From Phenylobacterium zucineum (GTDB taxonomy: Bacteria > Pseudomonadota > Alphaproteobacteria > Caulobacterales > Caulobacteraceae), in the NCBI GenBank assembly GCA_002221445.1, contig NMUI01000069.1, positions 1-34,795 of the forward strand: a stretch of 34,795 bases of DNA, given 5' to 3'. Shown here piece by piece: positions 9,015 to 18,110 of the stretch. Under the pieces are notes generated by a model. That model worked only from the letters and a program-made list of their open reading frames with translations. It was not told the origin of the DNA and searched no databases. Each line of letters opens with the position of its first letter. The first letter of the stretch is position 1. Made by a program: the position numbers and the translations under genes.

Positions 9015-11893
9015 GCGAACCGTCCTGCGCGTTTAGTCATTGCCTGTCGGATGACACCCTCGACCACCTTCGCGTTCTGCGCGATCATCGCGGGCATCAT
9101 TGCTTGAATCTGAGCCACCGTCTGCGCGTTGGCATTGGGGGCACTGATGTTGAGGGGTTGGTTAATGATCACGCTGCCCGCGCCGCCCTGCATCGCCACA
9201 GGGATGCGCTTGCCATCAGGCAGCGGCACAAAGGCCTCGTTCATAGAACCTTCGCCAAAGACCGCAACCTGGGGGCTGGTGGCTACCCCACCAGTTGCGT
9301 ACTTTTGGAGCGGCATAGGGCCGTTTGAGGTCATCACGCCACCATCGGCAAAGCCGAAGGACTTGATCATTCCCGCCAGCGGACCAACCACGTTTGCCCG
9401 GATCTGGATGCGGATCAGATCGGAGATGATCTGGTCGGCCAACTGCTTGCTGCTGATCTGGCCGGTCATGGCCCAGTTCGTCAGGGCGTCTTCCATCGTC
9501 TTGAACGCATTGGTGAATACGCTCTCGGACGCCTTAGCTACGTTGTTCACATCGTCCAGGTAGTTGTCCAGCGCACGTTTGGCACCGTTGGTCCAATCAG
9601 CTTCACCGGATTTGAGCTTGTCGTAGTAGTCGGTCCACTCAGCCAGGGATGCATCCTGGAACTTCTGGATGACGCTCAGTTCCTCCAAGTAGGCTTTCGC
9701 GGCCTCCGCGCTGTGGTTGGACTTGATGTAAGTCCCCGCAGCCTGATTGCGCATCTCGGCATACTTGTCGTTGATCTGGTTGATACCGGCATCGCGGGAG
9801 TTCTGTGCGGTTCCCTGGCTCTGCGCCCGCAGTTCGCGCTGGTGGCCTTGCACGGTGGTTTCGAAGTACTTTTCAGCCGCTAGGTTCAGATCGATGTATG
9901 CGTTCTGAATCTTGGCAAGGCTGGCAGTCTCTTGCAGGTTCAGCAGGATCAATGCGCTGACCGCACCTTCGCGGGCCTTCTGGCGTTGCTGTTCCAGGTC
10001 GAATATTCGCTTCTTCTTGTCCTCACGGATAAGCTCGACATCCAGTGCCGTTGCGCCCTTTTCGCTGCGCTTGTCTTCCCTGGCGATCTCCGCAGTAAAC
10101 GAATCCTCGGCCAACTTAGCCTGCGCGGCCAGGATGGCACGCTTGGAGTCGTAGTAGTCTTGTTCGGACACCACGCCCGCGCTGCGCAGGGCGTCCAGCA
10201 CCTTCTCGCCATCGGACATGGCCCGCGCCTGGGCGTCATAGCCTGCGCGAATTTCGCCCTCGGCAAACGCCGCACGGGCCTTGTCCAGTTGCGCCTTCTT
10301 GGCCTCTTCGCCTGTGTCGGTGAACTTCTTGATGATTCCAGCGCGGGTTTCGTTGTAGTCCTTCTGCGAGAACCCAGGCGTGCCGATGCGGTCCTTGAAC
10401 TTGCCATCGAGCGCGGCAAGTTCCTTCTTCATCTGAATTTCTTTGCCCAGGTACTTGTCATGCTCCGCGTCGAATTCCATCTTCAACTGGACGGTCTTCG
10501 CATCCTCGGTATCGAAGCTCTTTAACTTGGCTTGCAAATCGACCTGCAATTGCAATTGCTCGATCTGGGCGCGGAGTTCGTTTGCCTTGCTCTCCCCACC
10601 CCACCATGCTGCGACCTTTCCGGTGCCGCCAGAATCCTTGATCATCTGCGCGAGTTGATCTTTCAAGCCTTGCAGCTTTGTCTCCGGGGTTTCCTGGCGT
10701 CCGATGTTCAGCACCTTGTCCCACATCGCTTTGAACCAATCGCCCACATCGCGGGTGGCGGTTTCCAGGGTGCCCATGTCAGCTTTGAGCTTGTCCATGT
10801 TGTCGGACGATGCGTCCGCAAAGGCCTTCTGCGCGAGCTTCACGGCGTCCCAGTGCTTGCCCTGGTCTTCCAGGGCCTTGATCTGGTCCCACATCTCAAC
10901 AGTCAGATAATGCATCGTGCTGTTGAGCTTCTGGCTGGTTGCAATCGGATCGCGGGCTAAGTCTTCAAACTGCTTGACCACATCGGCCACTGCCGCTCCG
11001 GTTTCACGGTGGACCTTGACGGCCACCAACCCCATGCGTTCTAGGTTGTCGCCCGTGATCTGACCAGACCCGGCCAACGCGGCCAGGGCCTGCGCGGCAG
11101 CACCCTGGGTGGCACCGCTCATCTGGGAAATACGCATCGCCATAGCGCCCAAAGAGCCAGCCGATTGGCCTGCGTAGTCATTGGTAAGGATCAGGGCCTT
11201 GTTGAACTCCTGGGCCTCTTTGCGGCCAGAGTAGAACGCATACCCCAGGGTGGCCGCAGCGGCCACGGTTAGGGTGAGCGGGTTCACCATATCCAGGATG
11301 TATCCACCTATTGCCTTAACAGCGGGGACCACGCCACCGAACATGTCCTTCAACTGACCACCTTGTTGCAGCAGAACGGTGAGAGGGGCCTGCCCGCCTT
11401 GCAGGCCGACCACGATGTCGGTCATCTGCGCGGGGACGTTGCGCAATGCAGCGGCAGTCGCTTTCGCGGACATCTCGTACTTCTGCATCGAGGGCACGGT
11501 CTGGTCCACCGCGTCCTTCACAGCCTTCTGCTTGGGCGCGACCTTATCCAGTGCGTCCAGGTACGGAGCGATGATCGCGGGATCGATGCCGCGCTGCTGG
11601 GCCAGAACGCGGTAGTAGTCCGAGCTACTCTTGGAGCCAGCGGAGAAGGCCGCAGTGGCCCGCTCGATGCTCTGCACCATAGACCTCTCTGCGCGGGTCA
11701 TCTGGTCCGCAGCTTTGGTCGGGACATCACCCAAATCGTTCAGCGATTTCGATGCTTTGCCAGAAGCCTGGGAAACCTTGTCGGCCATCTGATCGATGGA
11801 AGTACCGACCTTTTGCGCACCTTGCTCGACAGGGGTGGCGTCCATCCCCACTTCGATTTGAATGTGCGGGTTGGTGCCGTTGGACTTTGCCAT
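9011..11893 (-). CDS. Tail length tape-measure protein
   Basis: 960-aa ORF with coiled-coil regions, hydrophobic segments and a lambda-type C-terminus (ALTNWAMTGQISSKQLADQIISDLIRIQIRANVVGPLAG); located after the chaperone pair. Confidence 0.92.
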   Translation of the reverse strand: MAKSNGTNPHIQIEVGMDATPVEQGAQKVGTSIDQMADKVSQASGKASKSLNDLGDVPTKAADQMTRAERSMVQSIERATAAFSAGSKSSSDYYRVLAQQRGIDPAIIAPYLDALDKVAPKQKAVKDAVDQTVPSMQKYEMSAKATAAALRNVPAQMTDIVVGLQGGQAPLTVLLQQGGQLKDMFGGVVPAVKAIGGYILDMVNPLTLTVAAAATLGYAFYSGRKEAQEFNKALILTNDYAGQSAGSLGAMAMRISQMSGATQGAAAQALAALAGSGQITGDNLERMGLVAVKVHRETGAAVADVVKQFEDLARDPIATSQKLNSTMHYLTVEMWDQIKALEDQGKHWDAVKLAQKAFADASSDNMDKLKADMGTLETATRDVGDWFKAMWDKVLNIGRQETPETKLQGLKDQLAQMIKDSGGTGKVAAWWGGESKANELRAQIEQLQLQVDLQAKLKSFDTEDAKTVQLKMEFDAEHDKYLGKEIQMKKELAALDGKFKDRIGTPGFSQKDYNETRAGIIKKFTDTGEEAKKAQLDKARAAFAEGEIRAGYDAQARAMSDGEKVLDALRSAGVVSEQDYYDSKRAILAAQAKLAEDSFTAEIAREDKRSEKGATALDVELIREDKKKRIFDLEQQRQKAREGAVSALILLNLQETASLAKIQNAYIDLNLAAEKYFETTVQGHQRELRAQSQGTAQNSRDAGINQINDKYAEMRNQAAGTYIKSNHSAEAAKAYLEELSVIQKFQDASLAEWTDYYDKLKSGEADWTNGAKRALDNYLDDVNNVAKASESVFTNAFKTMEDALTNWAMTGQISSKQLADQIISDLIRIQIRANVVGPLAGMIKSFGFADGGVMTSNGPMPLQKYATGGVATSPQVAVFGEGSMNEAFVPLPDGKRIPVAMQGGAGSVIINQPLNISAPNANAQTVAQIQAMMPAMIAQNAKVVEGVIRQAMTKRAGRFA

Positions 11894-11894
11894 G

Positions 11895-12211
11895 TCAATC
11901 CTTCGTGTTCATCAGCCGAATCGCTTCTGCTTCCGCGATCCGCATGTCCTGAAATAGATGCTCAAACTCTTGGTCCGACAACTTCATGCGGTCCATGAGC
12001 CGAAGCATCACGTTGTAGTCAAGTCCAATCACGCCACCAGGGCCTACCCGCCACTGCGTTGCCATGTTCCCCAGGAGGATCAGCGCGGCCTCGTTTTCGG
12101 GCCAGACCTCTATCTCTTCTTCACTAAAGTCCTCGGGCCGCAGACCAGCGGCGATCAACTCAGCCTCATTCGTGGCCGGTTGATACACCGCTTCGACGGC
12201 CCGCTTTAGTT
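11895..12211 (-). CDS. Tail assembly chaperone frameshift extension (T-like, DUF1799-like)
   Basis: -1 frame continuation LKRAVEAVYQPATNEAELIAAGLRPEDFSEEEIEVWPENEAALILLGNMATQWRVGPGGVIGLDYNVM; lacks a convincing start of its own near the join and follows the slippery site. Confidence 0.85.
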
Positions 12212-12520
12212 TCCCAAGCGGGCAGCGGTAAGTTCTTTCAAGTAGGTGTTCTGGATCGCCTGGAAGGCACCCAGATAGTTGTCCAGCAGTTGCTGCACAT
12301 GCTCTGCGTCGAAGGGTTCGACAAGCTCCCAACCGGAAGCCATGTCCATCACCACATCGACCCAGGTTTTGCCCTCAGATTCAAGCATCGAGAGCAGTTG
12401 TTCGCGGGTGCGCCCCTTGAACGTGAATTCCACATCCGCTGTGCCCTCTCCGGGAACAGGGATCGCCACTTTTGCGGTAAAGGTGGGCTTTGCTGCGAGA
12501 GAGAATTTGGTCTTTGCCAT
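12206..12520 (-). CDS. Tail assembly chaperone (G-like)
   Basis: MAKTKFSLAAKPTFTAKVAIPVPGEGTADVEFTFKGRTREQLLSML...; lies between the tail tube and tape measure genes and ends at TAA directly after the GGGAAAC heptamer. Confidence 0.85.
   Translation of the reverse strand: MAKTKFSLAAKPTFTAKVAIPVPGEGTADVEFTFKGRTREQLLSMLESEGKTWVDVVMDMASGWELVEPFDAEHVQQLLDNYLGAFQAIQNTYLKELTAARLGN
12209..12215 (-). promoter_or_regulatory. Programmed -1 ribosomal frameshift slippery heptamer G GGA AAC
   Basis: Minus-strand CGC TTG GGA AAC TAA: canonical X XXY YYZ in the correct phase, stop codon immediately 3'; lambda G/GT uses GGGAAAG. Confidence 0.9.
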
Positions 12521-12610
12521 GATTGTTTTGAGTAAGGTAAAAAGACCCGATAGGGTGCGACCCAACGGGCGTAAAAGACCCCACCGAAGCGGGGCCGCTC
12601 TCGGCAACAA

Positions 12611-13255
12611 TTAAGTTGTGTAGCGCACCGGCTTGCCTTGCAGCGCGACACCGGCCTTCACAGACATCAGGTTGCCCTTGGTCATGGAAGGTGTCTCATC
12701 AAAGGCGAAGATGCCGTTGTAGAGGATGAAACCACCAGCGGGCAGCGTGGCACGCAGAGCGGTAGTGGCGCGGGTCAGCGCAACGGCCTTCACAGCCTGA
12801 TAACCGGCCAGCGAAGGATCGTCAGCGATTTCGATGGACAGAGACTGAGCCGAGGTGGTGGTCGGAATCTGTGTGTCGAAGTTCTGTTCCAGGAAGGAAT
12901 AGGTCTGGTACTGGGGATCGCCACCGGAAGAGGTGCAGCCGATGATCTGGCTGATCTGGGTCCAGGTAGTGATCTTGGCAATGGTGCCGGTGCCAGAGCC
13001 TGCGGGGAACAGCGTGGTGCTGGTAGTGTCAAAGCCTTCAAGCACCAGATTGGATGCCGTGGGGGTCTTGACGCGGAACACGCGGTTGTTGGCGTTGGCC
13101 CAGCCAGAGGTGAACACAACGTAGTCACCAGCGACCAAGGTATTGGTGACGGTCAGAACAGTTTCCGAGGCATTGGTTGCTGCGGTCACTGTCAGAGCGG
13201 CGGCGTAAGCACTGGCGATTGCCAGAACGATGCCATTAGGAAGAGAAACTGCCAC
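12611..13255 (-). CDS. Major tail tube protein
   Basis: 214-aa ORF MAVSLPNGIVLAIASAYAAALTVTAATNASETVLTVTNT...; position between DUF3168 and the chaperones; flanked by terminators. Confidence 0.78.
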   Translation of the reverse strand: MAVSLPNGIVLAIASAYAAALTVTAATNASETVLTVTNTLVAGDYVVFTSGWANANNRVFRVKTPTASNLVLEGFDTTSTTLFPAGSGTGTIAKITTWTQISQIIGCTSSGGDPQYQTYSFLEQNFDTQIPTTTSAQSLSIEIADDPSLAGYQAVKAVALTRATTALRATLPAGGFILYNGIFAFDETPSMTKGNLMSVKAGVALQGKPVRYTT

Positions 13256-13345
13256 GATGGGACTCCTTTTTAAGAAAAAGCCCGCAAGCGGGCAAGAAAA
13301 AAGCCCCGCTGATTTCTCAACGGGGCCTTACTGGTAGGGTGACCT

Positions 13346-13699
13346 TTAGCGGTCTGCCCAAATGTCGAAATCCTGAATCGCCGCGTACACCGGGATGTCC
13401 GCGTCGAAACTGGTGTGCGGAGCGTTTTGCGGCTCCGCTTGGAATACGGTTGTCATGCGCAGTGCGTCCTCGATGCTCTGGATCAGGGCCGAGGCCTCTG
13501 CGCGGGTGTCGGACCATACGTTCACCTGGACCAGCGCATTGCGCTTGTTGGGCACCAAACGATCCAAGTGGTTAACGGCCACACCACCGATCTGCTGATA
13601 GGTGACGTAGGGGCGTGCCGTAGTGGTCGGCGCGAAGTCGGGGAACGTGCGTGGGCACACGGCCTGCAACAGGGTGAACAGTTGGGTTTCTAAGCTCAC
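13346..13699 (-). CDS. Tail terminator/completion protein (DUF3168, gp17-like)
   Basis: MSLETQLFTLLQAVCPRTFPDFAPTTTARPYVTYQQIGG...LVQVNVWSDTRAEASALIQSIEDALR typical of DUF3168. Confidence 0.85.
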   Translation of the reverse strand: MSLETQLFTLLQAVCPRTFPDFAPTTTARPYVTYQQIGGVAVNHLDRLVPNKRNALVQVNVWSDTRAEASALIQSIEDALRMTTVFQAEPQNAPHTSFDADIPVYAAIQDFDIWADR

Positions 13700-14271
13700 G
13701 ATATTGCCTCAGACATCAACGAACTAAATGTGTACGACATAGCCTCGATTGCCTTCTGCTGGTACTCAACGGATGCACGCCGAATGAAGGAGTGCGCGGC
13801 CACTTGCTTAGGCTGGGCCAGGGGTTTGCTCTTGACCGTTGTCCACATGCCCTTGCGCTTTCCAGACTTGGGGATGAAGGTCTTGTAGCGCATCATGTGA
13901 CCCCACTCGACCAAGCGGCCATGCGGAGCTTTGATCACGTTCCAGCTAACGTGGTACTCCGCAATCTGGCCGTCCTTTGAGTTGGCCTTGCTGTACACCT
14001 GATAGATGGAATCGCGAAGATTCCCGGTCTTCACCGGCATCCCGTCAACGATGGAATGCGTACCATCAGAAAACACTTGCGACCCGGCCTGGGCCGCTGG
14101 GCGAACTGCCGCGCCCGCACCGTCCACAATCGACGCAAGTAGGTCATTCACGCCAGAGGTGTCAACTCGGATCGAGAAGGTGTTCTTGCCTGGGGGTATG
14201 TGCTTACCGTCACTCTTGACGTAGCTGCCCTGGGCATACTTCTTGTTTTTCGATCCTTTAGTCCGCGCCAT
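13696..14271 (-). CDS. HK97 gp10-like head-tail / tail completion protein
   Basis: Size, basic N-terminus and order between the head-closure and DUF3168 genes; DGMPVKTGNLRDSIYQVYSK motif. Confidence 0.75.
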   Translation of the reverse strand: MARTKGSKNKKYAQGSYVKSDGKHIPPGKNTFSIRVDTSGVNDLLASIVDGAGAAVRPAAQAGSQVFSDGTHSIVDGMPVKTGNLRDSIYQVYSKANSKDGQIAEYHVSWNVIKAPHGRLVEWGHMMRYKTFIPKSGKRKGMWTTVKSKPLAQPKQVAAHSFIRRASVEYQQKAIEAMSYTFSSLMSEAIS

Positions 14272-14589
14272 TTAGATCACCTGTTGGCAAACTAGATCGG
14301 TGAATTCCTTACCTTCGAAATCCAGCAGCACTGCCTTGATGTCGTAGGTAATTCCATTCACCAGGACGCGCATACCGGAGTTGAGGTCGGTACGGTAGCG
14401 GATGCGCACGCTGGCCTTCACCGTGGAGATTTCAGCATCGCCCTGGATCGAGGACAGGCCCGAGTTGTTCTTCACGTTGGCCCAGACAGTCGCGAAGGTA
14501 GTCCACGCGGTGGTGGGCTGGCCCAGTGCGTCCTGTGTCGCTGCGCGATACAAGATCGCAGCGCGGCAATTCAACTGGCCGGTCCTCAT
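14272..14589 (-). CDS. Head closure / head-tail adaptor (SPP1 gp16-like)
   Basis: MRTGQLNCRAAILYRAATQDALGQPTTAWTTFATVWANVKN...RYRTDLNSGMRVLVNGITYDIKAVL typical head-tail adaptor. Confidence 0.85.
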   Translation of the reverse strand: MRTGQLNCRAAILYRAATQDALGQPTTAWTTFATVWANVKNNSGLSSIQGDAEISTVKASVRIRYRTDLNSGMRVLVNGITYDIKAVLLDFEGKEFTDLVCQQVI

Positions 14590-15152
14590 GCTGTGATCAC
14601 CGAGTAGCGGTCAAGCAAGCGATCAACGTAGCCAAGCGACATCAGAGTGGCCCGCTCGATGACAGAGGCCTCGCGGTTCTTGTACATCTCGCTGATCTGA
14701 ATCTTGATCCAGGTCTTGATGGGTTCAGGCACGGTGGTGTAGCCAGACACATAGCGCACTGCAACAGCGTTGATTTGCTCACGGGTGACAGGCCAGGACG
14801 TACCATAGGCCGGCACAACGTATGCGCTGTTGTTGTCATCCGCGTTGTCGAACGAATACAGGTTTGACGCCAGCGTCTGCTGCACACCAGTAGCGTCGAA
14901 GTACTTCACCGAGGTGACCGATTGCACAGGCACGCGGGTGAGTTCAAACGCATCAGGGAAGGCGTCCAGCGTCAGTTCCCAGGTCTGGGCCATTAGTGCG
15001 CGACCTGTGATCTGTTCCGCGCCTTCCGTGGCCGTGGTGATCAGCGCAGTCAAAAGCGCATCATCGTCGGCTACATCCACCTTGCAGTGGAGCTTTGCCT
15101 CGGCCAAGGTCACCGGGTAGGTGCTTGCAGCGGTTATGAGTTTGAGTGCCAT
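14586..15152 (-). CDS. Head-tail connector (HK97 gp6-like)
   Basis: MALKLITAASTYPVTLAEAKLHCKVDVADDDALLTALITTATEGAEQITGRALMAQTWELTLDAFP typical gp6-like connector. Confidence 0.87.
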   Translation of the reverse strand: MALKLITAASTYPVTLAEAKLHCKVDVADDDALLTALITTATEGAEQITGRALMAQTWELTLDAFPDAFELTRVPVQSVTSVKYFDATGVQQTLASNLYSFDNADDNNSAYVVPAYGTSWPVTREQINAVAVRYVSGYTTVPEPIKTWIKIQISEMYKNREASVIERATLMSLGYVDRLLDRYSVITA

Positions 15153-15958
15153 CAGCGTGCAATCCTTGAAGAACCGATTCGTGAAATACGGGAGCCACCA
15201 ACCTGGGCGGGTCGTATGCCCTCGACCGCTACCCGCGACCCTGCGACCGCCCCTGGCACATAGGCACTCGACTGCGCGACATAGGGGATGTGCCCAGACA
15301 GAACCAACGAACCCTTTGTGGGCGCAATGGTCTTGCTGGTGGTCTGCGTGACCGTAGGCAGCTTGCCGGTGTAGGCCAGAGTGCCTTTGGTCGGCGCAAT
15401 GGTCGTGCCGCTTGTACGCACCACGGTGGGCGTGTAGCCGGTGAAGGCCACCGCACCCTTGGTAGGTGCAACCGTCTGGTTTCCAGCCCGCACCACTGTT
15501 GGTGCGTAGCCGGTGAAGGTCAGAGATGCCTTGGTCGGCGCGACAACTTGGTTTGCCGTGCGGGTTACCGTGGGAACCTTACCCGTTAGAGTCAGCGCAC
15601 CCTTGGTCGGAGCGATTGTTACTCCGTTGCCTCGCGCAACCGTTGGCGTGTAGCCGGTCAGGGCCAGCGCACCCTTGGTGGGGGCGATGATCTGGTTGGC
15701 AGTCCGCGCCACTGTGGGCGTGTAGCCCGTAAGCGTCAGCGCACCCTTCGTAGGGGCCAGGGTTGTTCCCGCGCCCTGCGTGATCGTCGGCACCTTGCCG
15801 GTTAAGGTCAAGGCACCTTTGGACGGTGCGACGATCTGGTTGGCCGTGCGCGTGACTGTGGGCGCGTAGCCGGTGAACGTCACCGTGCCCTTGGCAGGAG
15901 CTACGGTCGTTCCGCTTGGCGCGGCTCCCTCTAAGAGTGACCGTAGCGCGATTAACAT
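15152..15958 (-). CDS. Tandem-repeat virion-associated protein (24-aa repeats)
   Basis: Eight complete and one partial 24-aa units of consensus [VI]APTKGALTLTGYTPTVxRTANQx between head genes. Confidence 0.75.
   Translation of the reverse strand: MLIALRSLLEGAAPSGTTVAPAKGTVTFTGYAPTVTRTANQIVAPSKGALTLTGKVPTITQGAGTTLAPTKGALTLTGYTPTVARTANQIIAPTKGALALTGYTPTVARGNGVTIAPTKGALTLTGKVPTVTRTANQVVAPTKASLTFTGYAPTVVRAGNQTVAPTKGAVAFTGYTPTVVRTSGTTIAPTKGTLAYTGKLPTVTQTTSKTIAPTKGSLVLSGHIPYVAQSSAYVPGAVAGSRVAVEGIRPAQVGGSRISRIGSSRIAR
15266..15904 (-). repeat. 72-bp in-frame tandem repeat array, about 9 units
   Basis: Period of exactly 24 codons in the translated ORF; units end in GYxPTV or GKxPTV variants. Confidence 0.88.
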
Positions 15959-15961
15959 GGC

Positions 15962-17275
15962 TTAGATGTACGCAGTAATGACCTTGACCTGTGCGGCTGT
16001 AACCGCTGTTGCGTCAGCGTCGGTTCCAAGATTGGTAATCGCCAATGCAATGCCGGTACTGAATCGCGCACCAGAAGTTCCGAATGGCAAGTTGACTGTG
16101 CCGCCAGCCGGAACGGGAATGGTGATAGCGATAGTGCTTGTGCCAACGGTCGGTGCCGCCGCCAAGTTGTAGAGCTTGACGTAGGCTACCGCAGCACCGG
16201 TATTCGACGCCGTTACCGAGTACACCGTGCCCGCAGTTGCCTTCACGCTTGTGGCGTTGGTCGTGGCCGCGCTGTTGATGATGCTGGCCGTTGGGGTCGG
16301 CAGGACAATCGGGCTGTTGGGCGATAGCGATACCGTCAGTGCGGGGTCGGTTGCGGCGGCAGCGGTCGATGCCGCTTTCACGGCAACGGCGGTTGCGCCG
16401 CTGGACAGTGCAACCAATACTTCACCACGGTTGGTTGTCTGCAAGTCGGTCTGCTGGCCGGTCGTGTAGGTTGGCAGGGTCGTGGTGAACGTGCCACCGA
16501 TACGCACCGGGGTGCCAGCGATTGCCGCAGCCGCAGCGCCTTGGCCGGTAATAACAGCGCGGCCATTCACGTCTGCCAACAGGTACGCCAGCGAACCGGC
16601 TGTGAATGTCGGCAGTGTCGTGTTATAGACCGCGTGCGCGGTGACGCCCATCGCCGGGGCCGCAGCGAACATACCTAACTGGATATTGATAGCTGCGCTG
16701 CCGCTCGTCCACGCGGTAGAACGCACGCGGAAGTACAGTGCTTCACCAAGCTCTACGTCCCATGCGCGTGTGGCATTGGCCGTCAGAACGCCGGACGTAA
16801 TTTCCGCGATGTTGGAGTCACTGCGTACTGCGGTAATCGGAAACCATAGCGTGTTGTCGTTACTTGCCTCAAAGGACAAGTTGACGCCAGCGTAGGTTCC
16901 AGACACCACCACGGTGGCACCGTCATACTGGTTCAGCGTGACGGGGCCAACGGTGGTCGCAGCGGTAGTGATTGCGCCGGTAGTAGCGGCCACAGCAGGT
17001 GCCGGGGCCACTTGCAGACCTCCAAGCGAGAACATCCGAAGGCGATCCCAGCTTGCGCCGTTCCACGCCTTCAAATAGCTCTCCGTGGCAAGCGCAATGT
17101 CACCGGCATCTGCGTCGGTGTTCGGTGTGCCAACAGCGGCAAGACCCGCCGCGTTGGTCGGGTCACCGATTACTACGCGCTGCCGCTCTACGGTGTTCGC
17201 GCCAACGATTAACTCGCTGGTGTCCACCTTCTTGCCCGTAGAGTCGGGCGCGACTTGGATTAGACCGTCTGCCAT
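15962..17275 (-). CDS. Virion-associated head protein, possibly decoration
   Basis: 437-aa Ala/Thr/Val-rich beta-type sequence MADGLIQVAPDSTGKKVDTSELIVGANTVERQRVVIGDP..., in the head gene cluster. Confidence 0.55.
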   Translation of the reverse strand: MADGLIQVAPDSTGKKVDTSELIVGANTVERQRVVIGDPTNAAGLAAVGTPNTDADAGDIALATESYLKAWNGASWDRLRMFSLGGLQVAPAPAVAATTGAITTAATTVGPVTLNQYDGATVVVSGTYAGVNLSFEASNDNTLWFPITAVRSDSNIAEITSGVLTANATRAWDVELGEALYFRVRSTAWTSGSAAINIQLGMFAAAPAMGVTAHAVYNTTLPTFTAGSLAYLLADVNGRAVITGQGAAAAAIAGTPVRIGGTFTTTLPTYTTGQQTDLQTTNRGEVLVALSSGATAVAVKAASTAAAATDPALTVSLSPNSPIVLPTPTASIINSAATTNATSVKATAGTVYSVTASNTGAAVAYVKLYNLAAAPTVGTSTIAITIPVPAGGTVNLPFGTSGARFSTGIALAITNLGTDADATAVTAAQVKVITAYI

Positions 17276-17277
17276 GA

Positions 17278-17742
17278 TTAGATAGCGTCAAACCAACCGG
17301 TTGCGGGCGTCGTAACCGTCAGCGTATTCGTGGCCGTTGTCAACGGAATGTCGGCGGGCGTTGCATCACCCAGGAAGTACCCGATCAACGGATTCACTTG
17401 ACCCCAGAGCGTGCCGACCACATACATGACGTAGTAGCGGTGCGCGGGGATGCCCGCACCCGATGCCGTCCAGGCGGGGATAGTGCTAGTGTAGAAATAG
17501 CCGTTGTTGCCGGCAGTGGCGGTCGCCGCTGCGCCGGTTACGGTATTGCCACCCGTGGTGTATCCATTGCCGTTGGCGATCTCATTCGCGGACACATCGG
17601 CCCACAGAGCATTGCCGGTGGCCGTGGCGTTGGGGGTCCACGCGGACGTAACCAAAGCCACTTTGACAACCGCGCCGACGATGTCGTTGATGCGGTAGTC
17701 ATCCTTGTTCTTTGCGAATAGTGTGAATGCGCCTGCGGCCAT
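17278..17742 (-). CDS. Putative virion structural protein
   Basis: 154-aa ORF MAAGAFTLFAKNKDDYRINDIVGAVVKVALVTSAWTPN... downstream of the capsid gene. Confidence 0.55.
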   Translation of the reverse strand: MAAGAFTLFAKNKDDYRINDIVGAVVKVALVTSAWTPNATATGNALWADVSANEIANGNGYTTGGNTVTGAAATATAGNNGYFYTSTIPAWTASGAGIPAHRYYVMYVVGTLWGQVNPLIGYFLGDATPADIPLTTATNTLTVTTPATGWFDAI

Positions 17743-17745
17743 GTC

Positions 17746-17880
17746 TTACCCCTGTGTTGCTGCGATTTCGCGTTCGATTTCCGCTTGCAGCAGTGTTAAT
17801 GCGTCCGTCAATTTCTGCTGCGCCAAGGGGTAGGCCCCGGCGGCATCAATCAACGCTTGAATTTGAGTTTGCAAATCCAT
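17746..17880 (-). CDS. Small head-module ORF, 44 aa
   Basis: Manual translation: MDLQTQIQALIDAAGAYPLAQQKLTDALTLLQAEIEREIAATQG*; compact spacing to neighbours; below the track cutoff. Confidence 0.6.
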   Translation of the reverse strand: MDLQTQIQALIDAAGAYPLAQQKLTDALTLLQAEIEREIAATQG

Positions 17881-17882
17881 GA

Positions 17883-18059
17883 TTAGCCTTTCAGCGACTC
17901 GGCATACGCAACCGCTTCCGGGTTGGTATCGAGTTCCGGGTTGTCTTGCGCAACGTCAGCGGCCACTTCGACCACATCGTCACATTCACCAAACATTCCT
18001 TTGACCAGCACGCGGGCCTTCACCGTCCCAGTTGCGTCTGTCTTTTTCTTTGTCGCCAT
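17883..18059 (-). CDS. Small head-module ORF, 58 aa
   Basis: Manual translation: MATKKKTDATGTVKARVLVKGMFGECDDVVEVAADVAQDNPELDTNPEAVAYAESLKG*; resembles the short protein often found after capsid genes. Confidence 0.65.
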   Translation of the reverse strand: MATKKKTDATGTVKARVLVKGMFGECDDVVEVAADVAQDNPELDTNPEAVAYAESLKG

Positions 18060-18070
18060 CTGCTACTCCA

Positions 18071-18101
18071 AAAGAAAAAGGGTGACCCCGAAGGGCCACC
18101 C
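18071..18101 (-). terminator. Rho-independent terminator downstream of the capsid gene
   Basis: Minus strand GGGTGGCCC-TTCG-GGGTCACCC followed by TTTTTCTTT; 9-bp stem (one G-U) with a UUCG tetraloop. Confidence 0.85.
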
Positions 18102-18110
18102 ATTCGCCGC

